Shown piece after piece: positions 60,480 to 64,000 of a stretch of 64,000 nucleotides of DNA. The position numbers and the translations under genes were made by a program. The notes under the pieces were generated by a model. It did not search any database. It was not told where the DNA came from and saw only the letters and a list, made by a program, of their open reading frames with translations. The first letter of the stretch is position 1. Each line of letters starts with the position of its first letter. Origin of the DNA: Trileptium ribeirensis (lineage: Eukaryota; Nematoda; Enoplea; Enoplida; Thoracostomopsidae); the NCBI GenBank assembly GCA_030248225.1, contig JASANE010017652.1:50474-114473 (forward strand), given 5' to 3'.

Positions 60480-61665
60480 GAAAAGGCTATACACAACCCA
60501 CTCCAAAATCTCTTATGAAGGTGTTGCAGCTACCAGGATGTCAACAACTAATAAGATGAAGACAACAAACAAAGCGGCTTTACGAATAATATTTTGATTT
60601 CATCTCAGTTGCTGTTGGTGTCCCTTGTGTGCAATCCTTCCATTACACAACCCACCAAAGTTTCTTGTTCAGGTGTTGCCGCTATCAGGATGTCAACAAC
60701 CGATAACATGAAGACAAGAAATCAAAGCCGCTTTACGAATAATATTTTGATTTCATCTCCTTTGCTGTTAGTGTCCCCTTGTGTGCAATTCTTTAACTAC
60801 AAAACCCACCAAAGTTTCTAGTTGAGGTGTTGCTGCTACCAGGATGTCAACAACCAATATGATGAAGCCAAGAATCAAAGCCGCTTTACGAATAATATTT
60901 TGATTTCATCGCAGTTGCTGTTGGTGTCCCCTTGCGTGCATTTCTTCCAATACAAAACCCACCAAAGTTTCTTATTGATGCGTTGCAGCTACCAGGATGT
61001 CAACAACCAATAAGATGAAGACAAGAATCAAAGCCGCTTTACGAATAACATTTTGATTTCATCTCAGTTGCTGTTGGTGTCCCCTTGTGTGCAGTCCTTC
61101 CATTACACAACCCACCAAAGTTTCTTGTTGATGCGTTGCAGCTACCAGGATGTCAACAACCAATAAGATGAAGACAAGAATCAAAGCCGCTTTACGAATA
61201 ACATTTTGATTTCATCTCAGTTGCTGTTGGTGTCCCCTTGTATGCAATCCTTCCATTACGCAACCCACCAAAGTTTCTTGTTGAGGTGTTACAGCTACCA
61301 GGATGTCAACAACCGATAAGATGAAGACAAGAAATCAAAGCCGCTTTACGAATAATATTTTGATTTCATCGCAGTTGCTGTTGGTGTCCCCTTGCGTGCA
61401 ATTCTTCCAATACAAAACCCACCAAAGTTTCTTGTTGAGGTGTTGCAACTACCGATAACATGAAGACAAGAATCAAAGCCGCTTTACGAATAACATTTTG
61501 ATTTCATCTCAGTCGCTGTTGGTGTCCCCTTGTGTGCAATCCTTCCATTACACAACCCACCAAAGATTCTTGTTGAGGTGTTGCAGCTACCAGGATGTCA
61601 ACAACCAATAAGATGAAGACAAGAATCGGAGCCGCTTTACGAATAATATTGTTGGTTTTATCTCA
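60480..61665. repeat. Tandem array, 153-bp unit, about 7.7 copies
   Basis: AGGATGTCAACAAC recurs at 60535, 60687, 60841, 60994, 61147, 61300 and 61592, a 152-154 bp period. One intervening copy near 61450 has lost the marker by a deletion of about 14 bp. Units share TTTACGAATAA(T/C)ATTTTG and CAACCCACCAAAG. The period is a multiple of three, so plus frames stay open for stretches (60594-61013); no protein family is recognised. Confidence 0.95.
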
Positions 61666-62003
61666 GTTGCTGTTGGCGTATTCCTAGCTGCAACCCTTCC
61701 AATCAACCTTGCGGGTAGCCTACAGAATAAAAGCTTTAGCAGGTACCTACAATCATTTTTTGTTAGTGGACCAACGAAACGTGTACGTCATATTGTAGCG
61801 CTATATATGGTTTATATAACATAGGGATGTGACCCATAGTTATATTGCTGAGTATAATTGTTAATAATCAGTTTTGATCACATATTTAAAAAATATCAGC
61901 CTTAAAACAAATAATACTATAACCATAGCCTATATTAGATGATTTTTCAGGGCATAAGAAGCAGTTCAGAAAATGTAATTAAGGTGATGTTTGCGAGGAA
62001 CAA
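61666..62003. other. Spacer between two arrays
   Basis: About 340 bp of AT-rich sequence with no feature recognised. Confidence 0.5.
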
Positions 62004-62575
62004 AAATTTCGATTTTTCGGTTACGTTTGTAATCCCCCTCGCTACCGTTCATCCAATTCGATAAAATGCGAAAAAAATTCGATTTTTGGGTTACGGTTGT
62101 AATCCCCCTCGCTACCGTTCATCCAATTCGATAAAATGCGAAAAAATTTCGATTTTTTTGGTTACGGTTGTAATCCCCCTCGCTACCGTTCATCCAATTC
62201 GATAAAATGCGAAAAAATTTCGATTTTTTGGTTACGTTTGTAATCCCCCTCGCTACCGTTCATCCAATTCGATAAAATGCGAAAAAATTTCGATTTTTCG
62301 GTTACCTTTGTAATCCCCCTCGCTACCGTTCATCCAATTCGATAAAATGCGAAAAAATTTCGATTTTTGGGTTACGGTTGTAATCCCCCTCGCTACCGTT
62401 CATCCAATTCGATAAAATGCGAAAAAATTTCGATTTTTTTGGTTACGGTTGTAATCCCCCTCGCTACCGTTCATCTAATTTGATAAAATGCGAAAAAATT
62501 TCGATTTTTTGGTGACGCTTGTAATCCCCCTCGCTACCGTTCATCTAATTCGATAAAATGCGACACAGTTATCGG
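62004..62575. repeat. Tandem array, 70-71-bp unit, about 8 copies
   Basis: Units contain TTACG(T/G)TTGTAATCCCCCTC, GCTACCGTTCATCCAATTCG and ATAAAATGCG followed by an A-run. CCCCCTC recurs every 70 or 71 bases from 62034. Length differences come from the A and T runs. Confidence 0.95.
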
Positions 62576-63153
62576 GCGCATTGTCAAAAATCTCTTATTT
62601 TACGAATGCACTTAAAAGCGTTATCAATTTATCAAAAAATGTCAACTTTAAAACTAACCATATAATATATAACGTGTACGGATTTGTTTTTAATTAAGAA
62701 TTATTTCAAACGTTCGAATTTTCAGTTCAAAATTTGAATTGAAAACTCGAACAATATTTGAACCAAATTCAATCTAACTTCGAACGCATTTTTTGCTTAA
62801 ATTTAAAGTTTGAATTCTAGTAAAACTTTTGGAGAACAAATCTTTATCATAATAAGCATTGAAAATTTTTAAAAACACAATGGAACAAATAATGTGACAA
62901 ATTACAGCAAAAACACTTTCAAATTTTGAAGCATCGATGTTTTCTAGGTTTTACTACTAAAACTTTTAGACGTTGGCTATATTCTACTCAAATTTGTTCT
63001 GATATTAGGCTCTAAATTTTGAGTTACCGTTTTCACATTCAACTTACCATAATTTCACCCAAGAAAACTCATTTGTGACCGTGTTCATCTCACAATAATA
63101 TATTCGAATTGATAACTTAACAGGCCAATGTAATTTGAAGTGTAATGCATGAT
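62576..63153. other. AT-rich spacer
   Basis: No gene is recognised. The TTCGAA-rich and TTTGAA-rich sequence at 62700-62830 gives weak self-complementarity. Confidence 0.5.
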
Positions 63154-63331
63154 ATGTCGTTCTCGATATACTAAGTCTAGGCTTTAGTCTTTGCCTAAGA
63201 TGAAGTCCCTATATGAGCCATGTACTAAGGCTAAGCTTAAGTCGGGGAGCTGCCGCCCCAGAACACCCCGCTCTAAGCTGTTCTTTTTTCTAAAGTGATA
63301 ACGCGCGGCACCTAAAGGTGACATGGGCAAC
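63154..63331 (+). repeat. Dispersed repeat, copy 2 (about 178 bp)
   Basis: Same orientation as the copy at 34241-34416, with GTTCTCGATATACTAAG, TATATGAGCCAT, AAGTCGGGGAGCTGCCGCCCC and CTCTAAGCTGTTCTTTTTTC. Substitutions are spread evenly. The two copies are about 29 kb apart. Confidence 0.8.
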
Positions 63332-64000
63332 TTAACATATATTATTATTAGAACAGACAGCGCAAAATTTGTTTAAATGCTTTAAGAACAAAAATGGTCC
63401 AAATTTTTTGTTTGCAAATTATTACTCCGAATGGTGGCTAATGAAGTGCGTAAACCCGTTCTAGTTTACGCAAGTTGCTTACAGCCAGCACCTTCCTCAC
63501 TGAAAAACGGATTATATGTCTATTCACACTTATTTATGGAGCCGAATAAGCTTATGTGTCGATCGGGGCATAGGGGTGGTTGTCCCCTAAGGGTCCGGCC
63601 ACCGCAAGCCACGTTTAGCCACTCCCATGAAGGCTCCGCACCCCGAAGGCCCGCGGCGAAAATTTTTTAGCAAAAATTGAAGTATTACCAATATTGGCAT
63701 ATATATTTTAAAAATCTGCGCAAAAATGTCGCGGGGGTGGTCTGCCCTCCTGCCATCTGAGGGCCTTTCCCCACAGATAACCGCTCCCACCCCGACGACC
63801 TCCCCCAGGCGACCTACTCCAACGACGCTCGTCGAGGTCTATACCCCTACCTCTAAGAATCTAACTCCGCCACCCGACTACCTCCTCCTGACGACTCCCA
63901 CGACGACCTCCCTCCGACAACTTCCAGGCAATCGTTGTACTTCGTTGGTCTGGTGTAATTGCTTGCTGTAGCCGTGAAAGTCCATCTGCGTTGGCATTAG
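63332..64000. other. Terminal stretch with GC-rich, pyrimidine-rich islet
   Basis: Positions about 63565-63660 are GC-rich and 63725-63910 are strongly pyrimidine-biased (ACCTCCCCCAGGCGACC and CTACCTCCTCCTGACGAC types). Frames there read as Pro/Thr-rich low complexity and are not taken as genes. Confidence 0.5.

Noticed and set aside
63726..63971. 81-codon Pro/Thr-rich plus frame
   Set aside because: Low-complexity translation of a pyrimidine-rich islet without start context or domain.

Overview
The window reads as animal nuclear DNA: AT-rich, with GT-AG introns, one clear seven-transmembrane receptor gene, and a large load of transposon relics and satellite arrays. The receptor resembles the FMRFamide/neuropeptide receptors of protostomes, so a nematode or other ecdysozoan is plausible. 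That is an inference; no single feature fixes the species. All work was done by eye, so repeat ends are usually good to a few bases, and to tens of bases where marked approximate.

Layout. Positions 1-9299 are mostly non-coding, with hairpins near 2413-2563 and a non-autonomous inverted-repeat element at 6327-6934. Positions 9300-15968 hold the only well-supported host gene, a plus-strand GPCR with three main exons (9300-9944, 12277-12414, 14001-15968). The end of its first exon is tandemly triplicated. Its third intracellular loop is very long and carries three 56-residue repeats. Its last intron contains a 397-bp MITE with terminal inverted repeats and a 7-bp target duplication.

From about 18.5 kb on, repeats and mobile elements dominate. 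In order: a decayed Tc1/mariner copy (18508-19817); a 137-bp tandem array cut by a pogo-like element (20695-23148); a 159-bp satellite with dimer/trimer higher-order structure (24974-27522), directly abutting an 87-bp satellite (27530-33077) with a higher-order period near 1212 bp; a 107-bp array; a 5'-truncated LINE on the minus strand (35786-36963); a 113-bp array; a decayed piggyBac with intact TTAA ends (39573-41577); a CR1-like LINE (43190-46400); a 105-bp array; a fold-back MITE (50699-51112); a broken Polinton/Maverick-type DNA polymerase B (53240-56180, minus); and arrays of 153 bp and about 70 bp.

The receptor is the only likely functional host gene. The rest looks like repeat-rich, heterochromatin-like sequence in which successive insertions can be ordered. 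No RNA gene, CRISPR array or operon was recognised.
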